From Kitasatospora aureofaciens (lineage in GTDB: Bacteria > Actinomycetota > Actinomycetes > Streptomycetales > Streptomycetaceae): a stretch of DNA of 64,000 nt. Shown one piece after another: positions 43,505-52,327 of the stretch. The stretch is from contig JODU01000003.1 in NCBI GenBank assembly GCA_000720845.1, forward strand, positions 1-64,000, read 5' to 3'. Position 1 is the first letter of the stretch, and the number at the start of each line of letters is the position of its first letter. Made by a program: the position numbers and the translations under genes. The notes beneath the pieces were generated by a model, which saw nothing but the letters and a program-made list of their open reading frames with translations, ran no database searches and was not told where the DNA came from.

Positions 43505-43621
43505 CGCGTATCCCTTCGGTGGCACGGGAGTGACACAAGGGATGTTTGGTTCACCGGCCGGGCGGGGCAAGCACCGCCGGCGGGTGTCGCCGCCGAGTGC
43601 CTCCGTGCGCCCCCGGCGCGC

Positions 43622-44419
43622 TCAGGCCCGGTGCTCCCAGTGGTCCCCGGCGTACTTCTCGCGGTGGGCGAAGGCCGCACGCAGGTCCGGCTCGCCGATC
43701 GCGTGGACGCCGCGCACGGCGACCGAGGTGAGGAAGGTCCGGTCGTCGGCCGTGCCGTCGGCCTGCCGGACCAGGGCGCCGACCAGCCGCTGCCCGGCGG
43801 GGGAGGCCCAGCGCGTGTACGGGTGGATCTCCATCCGGGTGATGGCGAGGCACCCCAGGGTCAGGGCGAGCGGCAGCGCGAACCAGAGGGCGATGAGCAG
43901 ACGCGGCTCCGTGGCGGGCAACGGCAGCGCCAGGGCGACCAGGCCCAGCGCGCACACGGTCACCGCGGCGGCCCGCACCCGCCGCACCCCGGCCGCGACG
44001 CCTCCGGTGCCGCCGTCGGGTACGGCGAGGCCCGCCCCGACCAGCCGGTCGGCGAGGCTCCGTACCGCGTCGGCGGCGGCCGCGGCGGCCCGTACCGGTG
44101 CTATCCGGGACTGTCCCCCGGGCCCTATCGCCCCGATGACCGACCGCTCCATGTCGTCCCGGCCGCACGGGTCGACGACCGTCGCCCAGCCGGTGTGGGC
44201 GAGCAGCAGCCGCCGCTGGCGCGCCATGGAGACCAGTGTCAGGTCCGCCACCCGCCGCGGACCGCCGGACAGGAACGCCGCCTCGTACAGCGTCAGCGTG
44301 TGCTCACGGACGACGGTGCGCGGTTCGACGGCCGCCGCGCGCACGGCGGCCAGGCACAGCCGCAGGCACGCGAGGCCGGCGACGGCCCAGGCCGACAGGA
44401 GGAAAAGGACCCAGAACAT
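43622..44419 (-). CDS. TIGR04222-domain membrane protein
   Basis: A 265-residue protein starting with a membrane helix (MFWVLFLLSAWAVAGLACLRL). LTLYEAAFLSGGPRRVADLTLVSMARQRRLLLAHTG is the TIGR04222 signature as I recall it. Two more helices lie near 155-200. In other genomes such proteins often end in a Gly/Cys-rich tail; this one ends EKYAGDHWEHRA, with no such tail. It lies 115 bp downstream of the DUF692 gene and is probably functionally linked to it. Confidence 0.8.
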   Translation of the reverse strand: MFWVLFLLSAWAVAGLACLRLCLAAVRAAAVEPRTVVREHTLTLYEAAFLSGGPRRVADLTLVSMARQRRLLLAHTGWATVVDPCGRDDMERSVIGAIGPGGQSRIAPVRAAAAAADAVRSLADRLVGAGLAVPDGGTGGVAAGVRRVRAAAVTVCALGLVALALPLPATEPRLLIALWFALPLALTLGCLAITRMEIHPYTRWASPAGQRLVGALVRQADGTADDRTFLTSVAVRGVHAIGEPDLRAAFAHREKYAGDHWEHRA

Positions 44420-44534
44420 GCCGTACTTCTATGCCAAAGGCTTTCGCCGGCGCCATGCCCTTTTCACATTCCGGGACGCAGTGTTGTGGGTATGTGACGT
44501 TCCGCTCGGCGATGTCCCCCGACACCGGCCCGGT

Positions 44535-45860
44535 TCAGCGGCGCAGCAGAACACGCCTGGTCACACGGGCCAGCCGGGCCCCGGGACGCGCCGACCGCGG
44601 CACCGGTCCCGACCGCTCCAGCCACCACTGCCGCAACTCCCGCCGCACACCCGGGGCCGCGTCCCCGGGCGCCGTCCGCAACACGTGCGCGACGAAGTCG
44701 AGGGCGTCCCGCCGGTAGCCGCCGGTCATCGGGCGGCCCTGCGCGTAGGCGAGGAAGACCGGCCGGTACCGCGCGCCCAGGATCACCGGCAGCTCGGGCG
44801 CGACCTTGCCGACCACGTCGGCCCGCTTCCCGGCCAGCGCCCGCGCCTGCACCCCCAGCCGCACCCGGTCGAACCCCTCGGGCACCGGTGTCCCCGCGAC
44901 CAGCGCGGACAGCAGCGCGGCCTGCGCCAGCCCGAGCCGCTGCCGTACGGCGTCGTCGGCGCCGGAGCCCGAAGCGGTACCGGTACGCGAGGCGCGGGCG
45001 GCCGCTCCCGTCCCGGTGGCCGCCGCCCGCCCCTTCTCCACGGCGACGCGGATCGCCTCCACCTCACCCCGCAACTCGTCGCCGTCGGGGAAGTTCTCGT
45101 CCCGCTCCAGCAGGACGCCCGGCGGTGCGACCCGCGAGGCGAGGTCGGTCAGGATGTCCAGCACCGGGCGCGGCACGGGGTGGGCGTGGCTGTCGTGCCA
45201 GACGCCGTCCCGTTCGAAGCCGCCCGCGACATGGACGTACGCGATGGCCTCCAGGGGGAGTTCGCCGAGCGCCCGGGCCGGGTCCTCGCCCAGGTTGACG
45301 TGGTTGGTGTGCAGGTTCGCCACGTCGATCAGCAGCCGCACGCCGGTCCGGTCGGCCAGTTCGTACAGGAACTGCCCCTCCGTCAGTTCCTCGTCCGGCC
45401 ACGAGACGAGCGCGGCGATGTTCTCCACGGCGAGCGGCACGGGCAGCGCGTCCTGGGCGATGCGCACGTTCTCGCACAGCACGTCGAGGGCGTCCCGGGT
45501 GCGGGGAACGGGCAGCAGGTGCCCCGCCTCGATGAGCGGTGAGGCGGTCGGCGCCCCGCCCGCCCGGACGAACGCGATGTGCTCGGTGACCAGCGGCGAC
45601 CCCAGGACCTCGGCGCGCTCGGCCAGGGCCGCCAGCCGCCCCGCGTCCGGTCGGTCCGCGCCGCCGAGCCCCAGCGAGACCCCGTGCGGCACGACGGTCA
45701 CGCCGCGCTCGCGCAGCCGCAGCAGCGAGTCGGGCAGATGCCCGGGACACAGGTTCTCGGACACGGCCTCGACCCAGTCGATGCCGGGCATCCCCTCGAC
45801 GACATCCGCGATCTCCGGCCGCCATCCGATACCGGTGCCCAGCCGCGCCATGCGCTGCAT
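44535..45860 (-). CDS. DUF692-family multinuclear-iron enzyme with DUF2063-like C-terminal domain
   Basis: A 441-residue protein from ATG 45860 (GAGGGGAGG upstream). The DUF692 TIM-barrel (about 1-285) shows GTGIGWRPEIAD, WVEAVSENL, VVPHGVSLGLGG, LVTEHIAFV, PLAVENIAAL, LLIDVANLHTNHVN, IAYVHVAGG, HDSHAHPV and LLERDENFPD, with the His, Asp and Glu ligands for iron. The C-terminal region (about 320-410: AQAALLSALVAGTPVP..., FLAYAQGRPMTGG) resembles the DUF2063 partner domain. DUF692 enzymes such as MbnB and TglH modify cysteine residues of peptides. No precursor peptide is obvious nearby. The start was chosen for its RBS. Confidence 0.85.
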   Translation of the reverse strand: MQRMARLGTGIGWRPEIADVVEGMPGIDWVEAVSENLCPGHLPDSLLRLRERGVTVVPHGVSLGLGGADRPDAGRLAALAERAEVLGSPLVTEHIAFVRAGGAPTASPLIEAGHLLPVPRTRDALDVLCENVRIAQDALPVPLAVENIAALVSWPDEELTEGQFLYELADRTGVRLLIDVANLHTNHVNLGEDPARALGELPLEAIAYVHVAGGFERDGVWHDSHAHPVPRPVLDILTDLASRVAPPGVLLERDENFPDGDELRGEVEAIRVAVEKGRAAATGTGAAARASRTGTASGSGADDAVRQRLGLAQAALLSALVAGTPVPEGFDRVRLGVQARALAGKRADVVGKVAPELPVILGARYRPVFLAYAQGRPMTGGYRRDALDFVAHVLRTAPGDAAPGVRRELRQWWLERSGPVPRSARPGARLARVTRRVLLRR

Positions 45861-45989
45861 GGTTGCCTCCCCTCCTGCGCACATGTCGGGGGTATCGCCC
45901 ACCCGGCGCGGGCCGAACCCCCGGCGGGGCTTGTTCAGAGCAACATCTGAGGTTCGCGGCCGGGCCGGGGCCTCCGCGCCACGCGGGTG

Positions 45990-46724
45990 CTACCGCCGCA
46001 GCGCCGGGTGGTCCGCCACCACCGTGCACGAACCCGGGGCGATTTCCGTGAAGCCGGCGTCGCGCACCACCGGGAGGCCGGCGGTGGTCAGGCCGGTCCA
46101 GCGGGCCGGGTCCGCGGTGCGTACCGACAGCGGGAAGCCTGCGTCGCGCCAGGCCGCGCGCTCGGCGTCGGACAGCTCCCACCAGGCGAGCTGCGCACCG
46201 TGGCCCGCCTGGGCCATCGCCTTGCCCGCCGACATGTCCAGGTCGGGATTGAGCCAGAGCACCGGCGCGGAGAGATCGGCGTCGACCGGCGGCTCGGGGT
46301 CGTCGAGGTCGGTGCCGGAGACCTGGAGGCGGGCCAGGTCCTTGGGCCAGCCGTCCAGCGGAACGGGCGGGAAGACCCGCACCTCGGCCGTCTTGCCGGT
46401 GACCGTGATGCCGGGCAGCGCCTCGGCCCGCCGCCACTCGGCGCCGCGGGCCCGCCGCACGACCTTGCGGATGCGGGCGTCCTGCCAGTCCCGCATCGCC
46501 CGCGCCCACTGGCCGTCACCGGCCGACCGCTCGTCGGCGAGCATCACCAGCACCGCCCGGGCCGCGGTCTCCAGCGCGTCGGTACGGGGCGGGGGCGCAG
46601 CCCGCTCGATGCGCACGACCAGCGGCAGCACGAACTGCGGCGCGAGGTCGCGGTCGCCGGGCTCGGGGCGGAAGGGGCTGTCGGGGACGGGGGCGGGGAC
46701 GGGCGTCGTCGGATCGTTGCTCAC
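45990..46724 (-). CDS. peptidyl-tRNA hydrolase, Pth2-like
   Basis: A 244-residue protein from GTG 46724. DMSAGKAMAQAGHGAQLAWW matches the Pth2 active-site motif (K-x-x-A-Q-x-x-H-A). PGSCTVVADHPA near the C-terminus also fits. An N-terminal extension of about 135 residues (acidic, then a helical domain) is longer than archaeal Pth2 and is typical of the actinobacterial version. It would free tRNA from stalled peptidyl-tRNA. Confidence 0.85.
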   Translation of the reverse strand: MSNDPTTPVPAPVPDSPFRPEPGDRDLAPQFVLPLVVRIERAAPPPRTDALETAARAVLVMLADERSAGDGQWARAMRDWQDARIRKVVRRARGAEWRRAEALPGITVTGKTAEVRVFPPVPLDGWPKDLARLQVSGTDLDDPEPPVDADLSAPVLWLNPDLDMSAGKAMAQAGHGAQLAWWELSDAERAAWRDAGFPLSVRTADPARWTGLTTAGLPVVRDAGFTEIAPGSCTVVADHPALRR

Positions 46725-46780
46725 GTCCTACAGTCTGCCAAGCCTCCGGCCCCGGCCTCGCCGCGGTCGGGACCGGCGTC

Positions 46781-47143
46781 GTGACGTTGATCAGCGACCC
46801 CGTGAGCACCGGTCGCGGAACGCGCGTGCCCCCGCTCCCGGCGGCCGGTGCCGGGCTGCTCGCCGCGCCGGTGTGCGCCCTGCTCGGCACCGCCGTCGGC
46901 GCGCTCACCGCCTGGCCGGTGCTGCGCTCGCCCGGTCGCGCGGTCCCCGCCCTGCTGCTGGCGGCCGTGCCGGCGCTGGTGGCGTCGGGGTCCCCGGCGC
47001 GGGCTGCGGTCGGCGACCTGGTCTCCGGGTCGAGGTCGGGCGCGGTCCCGCTGCCGCTGCTGCCGCTGGCCGGGGCGGCGGTCATCGCGGTGGCCGCGAC
47101 CGCCGTGGCCTGTGCGCTGAGTTCGCGCAGGTCATCAGCCTGA
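46781..47143 (+). CDS. small hydrophobic protein, 120 residues
   Basis: A frame from GTG 46781 with three hydrophobic segments (about 23-45, 52-70 and 88-112) and few charges except an RRSS end. I recognise no family. Its last 9 bases overlap the convergent small gene at 47135. The codon bias is normal for the region. A real membrane protein is plausible, but the start is uncertain (GTG 46802 is also in frame). Confidence 0.5.
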   Translation: MTLISDPVSTGRGTRVPPLPAAGAGLLAAPVCALLGTAVGALTAWPVLRSPGRAVPALLLAAVPALVASGSPARAAVGDLVSGSRSGAVPLPLLPLAGAAVIAVAATAVACALSSRRSSA

Positions 47144-47356
47144 GCAGGCGGTGCGCTGCGCCTCCTGCCACTCGCAGACCGGGCAGAGTGTGACGCCCTT
47201 GTACGACTCCGGGTACTCCGTTGGTTCCCGGCACATGACGCAGTCCGCGTACGGCGGGCCGTCGGCCCTGGGCGGGCGGGGCGCCGCGTCGATCAGGGAG
47301 TAGCCGCCGGGGTCGCAGCCGGAGCCGTCGGGGTCTTGGTCGTGGTCGCTGCTCAT
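47135..47356 (-). CDS. small zinc-ribbon-like protein, 73 residues
   Basis: The product has two Cys pairs, CVMC (about 39-42) and CPVC (about 58-61), which can form a zinc ribbon, plus CDP near residue 14 and a last Cys near the end. Core: YADCVMCREPTEYPESYKGVTLCPVCEWQEAQRTACSG. I recognise it as a conserved actinobacterial small protein, function unknown. It overlaps the convergent membrane protein gene by 9 nt. Confidence 0.7.
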   Translation of the reverse strand: MSSDHDQDPDGSGCDPGGYSLIDAAPRPPRADGPPYADCVMCREPTEYPESYKGVTLCPVCEWQEAQRTACSG

Positions 47357-47387
47357 GGGTCCAGCCTAGGCACGTCGGCGGTGCCCG

Positions 47388-48272
47388 TCAGCGGCTCCCG
47401 TTCGCGGCGCCGATCAGCTCCGAGACCTTCACGAAGCGGTAGCCCCGGCGGCGCAGCTCGGGCACCACGGCCCGTACCACCTCCTCGGTCACCGGAGCGG
47501 CGCTGCGCGTGCAGTGCATGACGACGACCGAACCCGGCCGCACCCCGTCGAGCACCTGCCGGGTCACCGCGTCGGCGTCCGTGGCGAAGGCGTCCCCGCT
47601 GACCACGTCCCACTGCACGGCGGTGACTCCGGTGGCCGACAGCTCCTTGAGGGCCGCCTTGTCGTAGCAGCCGCCGGGGAAGCGGAAGTACGGCATCGGG
47701 TTCGGCACCCCGGCCTTCCCGAACGCGGTGTACGCCCGCTCCAGGTCCGAGCGCATACCGTCCTCGGAAACGGTCGGCAGGCCGTAGCAGTCGTCGGTGT
47801 AGGCGTAGTGGCTGTAGGAGTGGTTGGCGATCTCGAACCGCGGGTCCCGGCCGATGGAGCGGGCCTCGTCCGGGTACTCCTCGGCCCAGCGGCCGGTCAT
47901 GAACACCGTGGCCGGCACCTTCAGCTTCCGCAGCGTCGCGATCAGCTCGGGGTTGTCGAACCGTTCGCCCGACGCCGCCCGCGGCCCCTGGTCGGCGGTC
48001 ATGTCGGCGTCGAAGGTGAGGGCGACCAGCTTGCCGTCCCCCGCGCCGTCCCTCGTGCCGTCCGTGCGCGGGCCGTGCTCGAAGACGGGGGTGAGGCCCG
48101 CCGGCCCGGGGGCGAGGGTCGGCGTCCCGGAGGAGGAGAGGGAGGGGGAGGGGGACGGAGCGGGGGCCGAGGGTGCCGGACGGGGGGTCTGCTCGGCCCC
48201 GGTGGTGCCGCAGGCGGCGAGGGCGGCGCCCAGGACACAGAGCGCGGCTGCGCGTCGTACGAGAGTGATCAC
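47388..48272 (-). CDS. lipoprotein polysaccharide deacetylase (NodB / CE4)
   Basis: A 294-residue protein from GTG 48272. The lipobox is ALAAC near residue 20, followed by a Pro/Ser-rich linker (about 27-60). NodB motifs: TFDADMT (motif 1), ANHSYSHYAYTDD (motif 2, HxxxH) and YFRFPGGCYD (motif 3). The last conserved block, GSVVVMHCT, is near residue 260. It removes N- or O-acetyl groups from a wall or extracellular glycan on the outside of the membrane. The gene is monocistronic. Confidence 0.88.
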   Translation of the reverse strand: MITLVRRAAALCVLGAALAACGTTGAEQTPRPAPSAPAPSPSPSLSSSGTPTLAPGPAGLTPVFEHGPRTDGTRDGAGDGKLVALTFDADMTADQGPRAASGERFDNPELIATLRKLKVPATVFMTGRWAEEYPDEARSIGRDPRFEIANHSYSHYAYTDDCYGLPTVSEDGMRSDLERAYTAFGKAGVPNPMPYFRFPGGCYDKAALKELSATGVTAVQWDVVSGDAFATDADAVTRQVLDGVRPGSVVVMHCTRSAAPVTEEVVRAVVPELRRRGYRFVKVSELIGAANGSR

Positions 48273-48361
48273 CGTACGAACGTAGAAGTGAGATGTTCTG
48301 TTTGTATGACTATGTGGGATGACGTGCCGACCGGTCACCCGCCCGGCTCAGCCCCCGGGCG

Positions 48362-49885
48362 TCAGATGTCCCGCTGCTCCAGCGGCTTGGTCGCCGGGCC
48401 CTCCAGGACCGTGCCGTCCGTGGCGAAGCGGGAGCCGTGGCAGGGACACTCCCAGGCGCGCTCGGCCGCGTTGAAGTCGACCAGGCAGCCCAGGTGGGTG
48501 CAGCGCGGCGAAACGGCGTGCAGGGTGCCCTCCTCGTCGCGGTAGACCGCGAGCCGGTCGCCGCCCGCCCGGACCACCGCGCCCTCGCCCGGCGGCAGCG
48601 ACTCCACCGGCGGCGCGGGCCGCAGCCGGTCGCCGACGAAGTGCCTGGCCACCTCGGCCTGGGTCTTGAGCAGCGCCGGCGCCTCACGCACCGCCGTGCG
48701 CAGCCGGCGCGGGTCGTACAGCCCGCTCCACGCGCACTCCTCGCCGGTGATCTGCGCGGTGAGCAGCCGGCCCGCCATCATGCCGCCGCTCAGTCCCCAG
48801 CCGCCGAAGCCGGTGGCCACGTAGGTGTGGTGCGCGCCCGGGTGCAGCGGGCCGACCATCGGCACGGTGTCGGTGGGGTCGATGTCCTGCGTGGCCCAGG
48901 CGTGGGTGCGGTCGACGCCGGGGAAGTGCTCGTCCGCCCAGGAGGCCAGGCGCTCGAAGCGCTCGCGGGTGTCGCCCGTGCCGGGGGTGAAGTGCTCCCC
49001 GGTGACGACGAGCAGGCGGCGGCCCGCGTCGTCCAGGGGCGCCGTACGCACCGAGCGGGTGTTCTCCTCCGGCGTGATGTACATGCCGTCGACGTCGCGG
49101 TCCGCCTCGATCGTCCCGGCGACGACCAGCTCGCGGCGCGGGGAGAGGCGGGCGAAGAGCAGCGCCCGGTCGAAGACGGGGTAGTGCGTGGCGACCACGA
49201 CGTCCCGGGCGGTGACCGTCGCTCCCGCCTCGGTCCTCACCCGGCACGGCCCGCCCTCGTCCAGGCCCTGGACGGTGGTGTCCTCGAAGATCCGCCCGCC
49301 CCGCGCCTCCAGGTCCGCGGCGAGCGCCCGCAGGTACTTCAGGGGATGGAACTGGGCCTGCCCGGTCACCTTCACGGCGCCCGCCACCGGGAACGGCAGC
49401 CCGGTCTCCGTCACGAACGACGCCGGCAGCCCCGCCTCCTTCGCTGCGGCCGCCTCCGCCCGTACCTCGTCGACGCGGCCCGGATCGCGGACGTAGGTGT
49501 ACGCGTCGCGCGTCTCCCAGTCGCAGTCGATGCCCAGCTCGGCGGCGATGCCGGCGGCGCGCTCGATCGCCTCGGACTGCGAGCGGGCGTACAGGCGGGC
49601 GCCCTCGGGGCCGCGGGTGCGACGCAGCCTGTCGTAGACCAGGGTGTGCTGGACGGTCAGCTTGGCGCTGGTGTACCCGGTGACACCGGTGGCGACCCGC
49701 CCGGCCTCCAGGACCGCCACGCTCCGCCCGGTCCGCGCCAGCTCCCACGCCGTGCTGAGCCCGGCGACACCGGCGCCGATCACGGCGACGTCGACGTCGA
49801 GGTCCTCCGCGAGTGCGGGACGGGGCGCGCCGCCCGGTGCCGTCTGAAGCCAGTACGAGCCGTTGACCTGCACGTTCTGAGTCAT
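48362..49885 (-). CDS. FAD-dependent oxidoreductase fused to a Rieske domain
   Basis: A 507-residue protein. The N-terminal DAO-type FAD domain has VDVAVIGAGVAGLSTAWELARTG (about 31-53) and GGWGLSGGMMAGR near residue 365. The C-terminal Rieske [2Fe-2S] domain (about 415-507) has CTHLGC and CPCHGSRF, with both Cys-His pairs intact. It would transfer electrons between a small substrate and the Fe-S centre, like glycine-betaine demethylase-type or amine-oxidising flavoenzymes. The substrate is unknown. The last residues end at 48362. Confidence 0.88.
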   Translation of the reverse strand: MTQNVQVNGSYWLQTAPGGAPRPALAEDLDVDVAVIGAGVAGLSTAWELARTGRSVAVLEAGRVATGVTGYTSAKLTVQHTLVYDRLRRTRGPEGARLYARSQSEAIERAAGIAAELGIDCDWETRDAYTYVRDPGRVDEVRAEAAAAKEAGLPASFVTETGLPFPVAGAVKVTGQAQFHPLKYLRALAADLEARGGRIFEDTTVQGLDEGGPCRVRTEAGATVTARDVVVATHYPVFDRALLFARLSPRRELVVAGTIEADRDVDGMYITPEENTRSVRTAPLDDAGRRLLVVTGEHFTPGTGDTRERFERLASWADEHFPGVDRTHAWATQDIDPTDTVPMVGPLHPGAHHTYVATGFGGWGLSGGMMAGRLLTAQITGEECAWSGLYDPRRLRTAVREAPALLKTQAEVARHFVGDRLRPAPPVESLPPGEGAVVRAGGDRLAVYRDEEGTLHAVSPRCTHLGCLVDFNAAERAWECPCHGSRFATDGTVLEGPATKPLEQRDI

Positions 49886-49954
49886 GCGGCCCGGGTACCC
49901 CGTGGCCGCGGCTTCAGTGACCGGGCGGCGCGCCCCGCCTGGGGAGCCCGGCCG

Positions 49955-51352
49955 CTACCTGCGCCAGGGCCCGGTCACCGCGAAGGTGGTGCCGGGCGTG
50001 TAGCAGTTGACGTACATCGTGTCGCCGTCGGGGGAGAAGGTGACGCCGGCGAACTCACCCCACTCGGGCTCCTCCTCCGTGCCGATGTTCTGCGCGCCGC
50101 GGGCCATGGCGTACACCTCACCGCGCCGGGTCACGCCGAAGACGTGCTGCGCGCCGTTGCCGTCCTCGCAGACCATGAGGCCGCCGCTGGGCGCCAGGCA
50201 GATGTTGTCCGGGGACTCGCCCGGCAGCCGCACGTCGGTGTCCGGGCCGAAGACGATCACCAGGGTGAGCCGGCGCTGCTCGGGGTCGTAGCGCCAGATC
50301 TGGCCGAAGTGGTCGGCGGCCGAGCCCTCGTCGCTGCGCGCGAAGGACGACACGAAGTACACGCTCCGCCCGCCCCAGTAGCAGCCCTCCAGCTTCTGGG
50401 CGTGGGTGATGCCGCCCCGGCCGAAGTCCTGGAAGCGGATGGGCGTCCCGTCGGCCAGCGGGTCGGGCACGTCCACCCACTCGATGCCGTCGAAGTGGGC
50501 CCCCGTCTCCTGGATCGACGACAGGTCGGGCACGCCGGGCACGCGCATCGCCTGGAGCCTGCCGCCCGCCCGCAGCGATCCCCGGCCGCCCAGTGGCTTC
50601 TCGGGCAGGAAGCGGTAGAAGAGGCCGAACGGCCGGTCGAAGGCGTCCTCCGTCTCGTAGACGACCCCGCGCCGCGGGTCCACGGCGATCGCCTCGTGCT
50701 GGAAGCGGCCCATCGCGGTCAGCGGCACCGCGCCGGTGCGGTGCGGGTCGGCCGGGTCGACCTCGAAGATGAAGCCGTGGTCCTTGGTGTAGCCGTTGGT
50801 CCCGGCCCTGTCCTCGGTCTCCTCGCAGGTCAGCCAGGTGTGCCAGGGCGTGGGCCCGCCCGCGCAGTTGACGGCCGTACCGGCGATGGCGACGCGCTCG
50901 GACAGGACGTGGTTGCGGGAGTCCAGCTCCAGCGCGGTACAGCCGCCCTTGCCCTCCGGGTCGTAGGTGAGGCCCTTGACGGTCGGGACGGGGACGCGGC
51001 CGTCGGCGCGGTTCTCGTGGTTGCGGACGAGGTGGGTGGTGCGGCCGTGTCTGCCGGAGGAACGCCCGGGGAAGGCGGACATGCCGTCGTGGTTGGACGG
51101 CACCGGGCCTTCCCCGGAACGCAGCCGGTCCCCCTCGCGGGACAGCACCCGGTAGCGGAAGCCCTTGGGCAGGTCCAGCAGGCCGTCGGGGTCGGGGACC
51201 AGCGGGCCGTAGCCGGTGTGGCCCAGGGACTGGGCGGCGGCGGTGCCGGCGAAGAGTTCGGACAGGGCGCCGGTGAAGGCGATGCCTGCGCCCAGGGCTC
51301 CGGTACGGGCGAGCACCTGGCGGCGGGTCGCCGCGCTGTGGGACGTGGACAT
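49955..51352 (-). CDS. PhoX-family phosphatase (Tat-exported)
   Basis: A 465-residue protein with a twin-arginine signal (ATRRQVLARTGALG, residues 8-21) and AQS cleavage near 41. The PhoX/DUF839 beta-propeller motifs are present: VRNHENRADGRVP, TWLTCEETEDRAG, RGVVYETEDAFDRPFGLFYRF, and LAPSGGLMVCEDGNG. PhoX phosphatases need Fe and Ca and release phosphate from esters outside the cell. The activity of this version is unproven; many family members are annotated as phosphatase only by homology. Confidence 0.88.
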   Translation of the reverse strand: MSTSHSAATRRQVLARTGALGAGIAFTGALSELFAGTAAAQSLGHTGYGPLVPDPDGLLDLPKGFRYRVLSREGDRLRSGEGPVPSNHDGMSAFPGRSSGRHGRTTHLVRNHENRADGRVPVPTVKGLTYDPEGKGGCTALELDSRNHVLSERVAIAGTAVNCAGGPTPWHTWLTCEETEDRAGTNGYTKDHGFIFEVDPADPHRTGAVPLTAMGRFQHEAIAVDPRRGVVYETEDAFDRPFGLFYRFLPEKPLGGRGSLRAGGRLQAMRVPGVPDLSSIQETGAHFDGIEWVDVPDPLADGTPIRFQDFGRGGITHAQKLEGCYWGGRSVYFVSSFARSDEGSAADHFGQIWRYDPEQRRLTLVIVFGPDTDVRLPGESPDNICLAPSGGLMVCEDGNGAQHVFGVTRRGEVYAMARGAQNIGTEEEPEWGEFAGVTFSPDGDTMYVNCYTPGTTFAVTGPWRR

Positions 51353-51441
51353 GGGGGAAACCTTCCTGCTGGCGGACAGGACTGTGACCCGCCGTGTCTA
51401 TCACCTGCCAGGAGTCCCGGGAACCACGCGTGTAGCTCGTG

Positions 51442-52218
51442 TCACCGCTCGGCAGGGTGCTCCTGCGCCTTCTCCAGGAACCGCAGCAGCTCCACCGGGA
51501 AGGGCAGCACCAAGGTGGAATTCTTCTCGGCGGCCACCGCCACGACCGTCTGGAGCAGCCGCAGTTGCAGGGCCGCGGGCGTCTCGGACATCTCCCGGGC
51601 CGCCTCCGCGAGCACCTTGGACGCCTGCAGTTCGGCGTCCGCGTTGATCACCCGGGCGCGCCGCTCCCGGTCGGCCTCGGCCTGGCGGGCCATCGAGCGC
51701 TTCATGGTGTCCGGCAGGGAGACGTCCTTGATCTCCACCCGGTCGATCTGCACGCCCCAGCCGACCGCGGGGCTGTCGATCATCAGCTCCAGCCCCTGGT
51801 TCAGCTTCTCCCGGTCGGACAGCAGGTCGTCCAGGTCGCTCTTGCCGATGATGGAGCGAAGCGAGGTCTGGGCCATCTGCGAGACGGCGAAGCGGTAGTC
51901 CTCGACCCGGACCAGCGCGTTGGCCGCGTCGACGACCTTGAAGTACACGACCGCGTCCACCCGCACGGTGACGTTGTCACGGGTGATGCCCTCCTGCGCG
52001 GGCACGGGCAGCGTCACGATCTGCAGGTTCACCTTGTGCAGCCGGTCCACGAACGGCACGATCATCGTGAACCCGGGACCTCGCGACTCACCCGCCAGCC
52101 GTCCGAGCCGGAAGACCACCCCGCGTTCGTACTGCCGGACGACCCGCGCCGCCGCGGCGACGTAGAGGACGCCCGCGCTGCCGACGGCGGCGGCCGCGGT
52201 CAGAAGCTCCTGGACCAT
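51442..52218 (-). CDS. SPFH/stomatin-like slipin
   Basis: A 258-residue protein with an N-terminal membrane helix (about 3-22) and an SPFH/band-7 domain (VRQYERGVVFRLGRLAG, GPGFTMIVPFVDRLHKV, DNVTVRVDAVVYFKVVDAANAL, LLSDREKLNQGL). The C-terminal half is a coiled coil (RQAEADRERRARVINADAELQASKVLAEAAREMSE). It forms oligomers at the membrane and organises microdomains or proteases. It is alone between PhoX and SulP, separated from SulP by a 21-bp hairpin terminator. Confidence 0.92.
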   Translation of the reverse strand: MVQELLTAAAAVGSAGVLYVAAAARVVRQYERGVVFRLGRLAGESRGPGFTMIVPFVDRLHKVNLQIVTLPVPAQEGITRDNVTVRVDAVVYFKVVDAANALVRVEDYRFAVSQMAQTSLRSIIGKSDLDDLLSDREKLNQGLELMIDSPAVGWGVQIDRVEIKDVSLPDTMKRSMARQAEADRERRARVINADAELQASKVLAEAAREMSETPAALQLRLLQTVVAVAAEKNSTLVLPFPVELLRFLEKAQEHPAER

Positions 52219-52276
52219 GGCGACCTCCTCACTCGGACTGCTCGGAGGACGGTTTTCACCCTTCTTGTCACGATAG

Positions 52277-52321
52277 GCCCGTCGCCGGGTCCGGGGCCAT
52301 GCCCCGGACCCGGCGACGGGC
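52277..52321. terminator. 21-bp hairpin terminator after sulP
   Basis: Perfect arms 52277-52297 and 52301-52321 with a 3-nt loop (CAT). It lies 7 bp past the SulP stop codon (52328) on the minus strand. It separates the SulP/carbonic anhydrase pair from the SPFH gene. Confidence 0.85.
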
Positions 52322-52327
52322 TTCCCG

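Noticed and set aside
44304..44525. A short Cys-containing frame between DUF692 and TIGR04222 that could be a precursor peptide
   Set aside because: It starts at a GTG with no ribosome-binding site, its later part is an arginine-rich shadow of the TIGR04222 gene, and the stretch looks like a promoter. It could be revisited if conserved.
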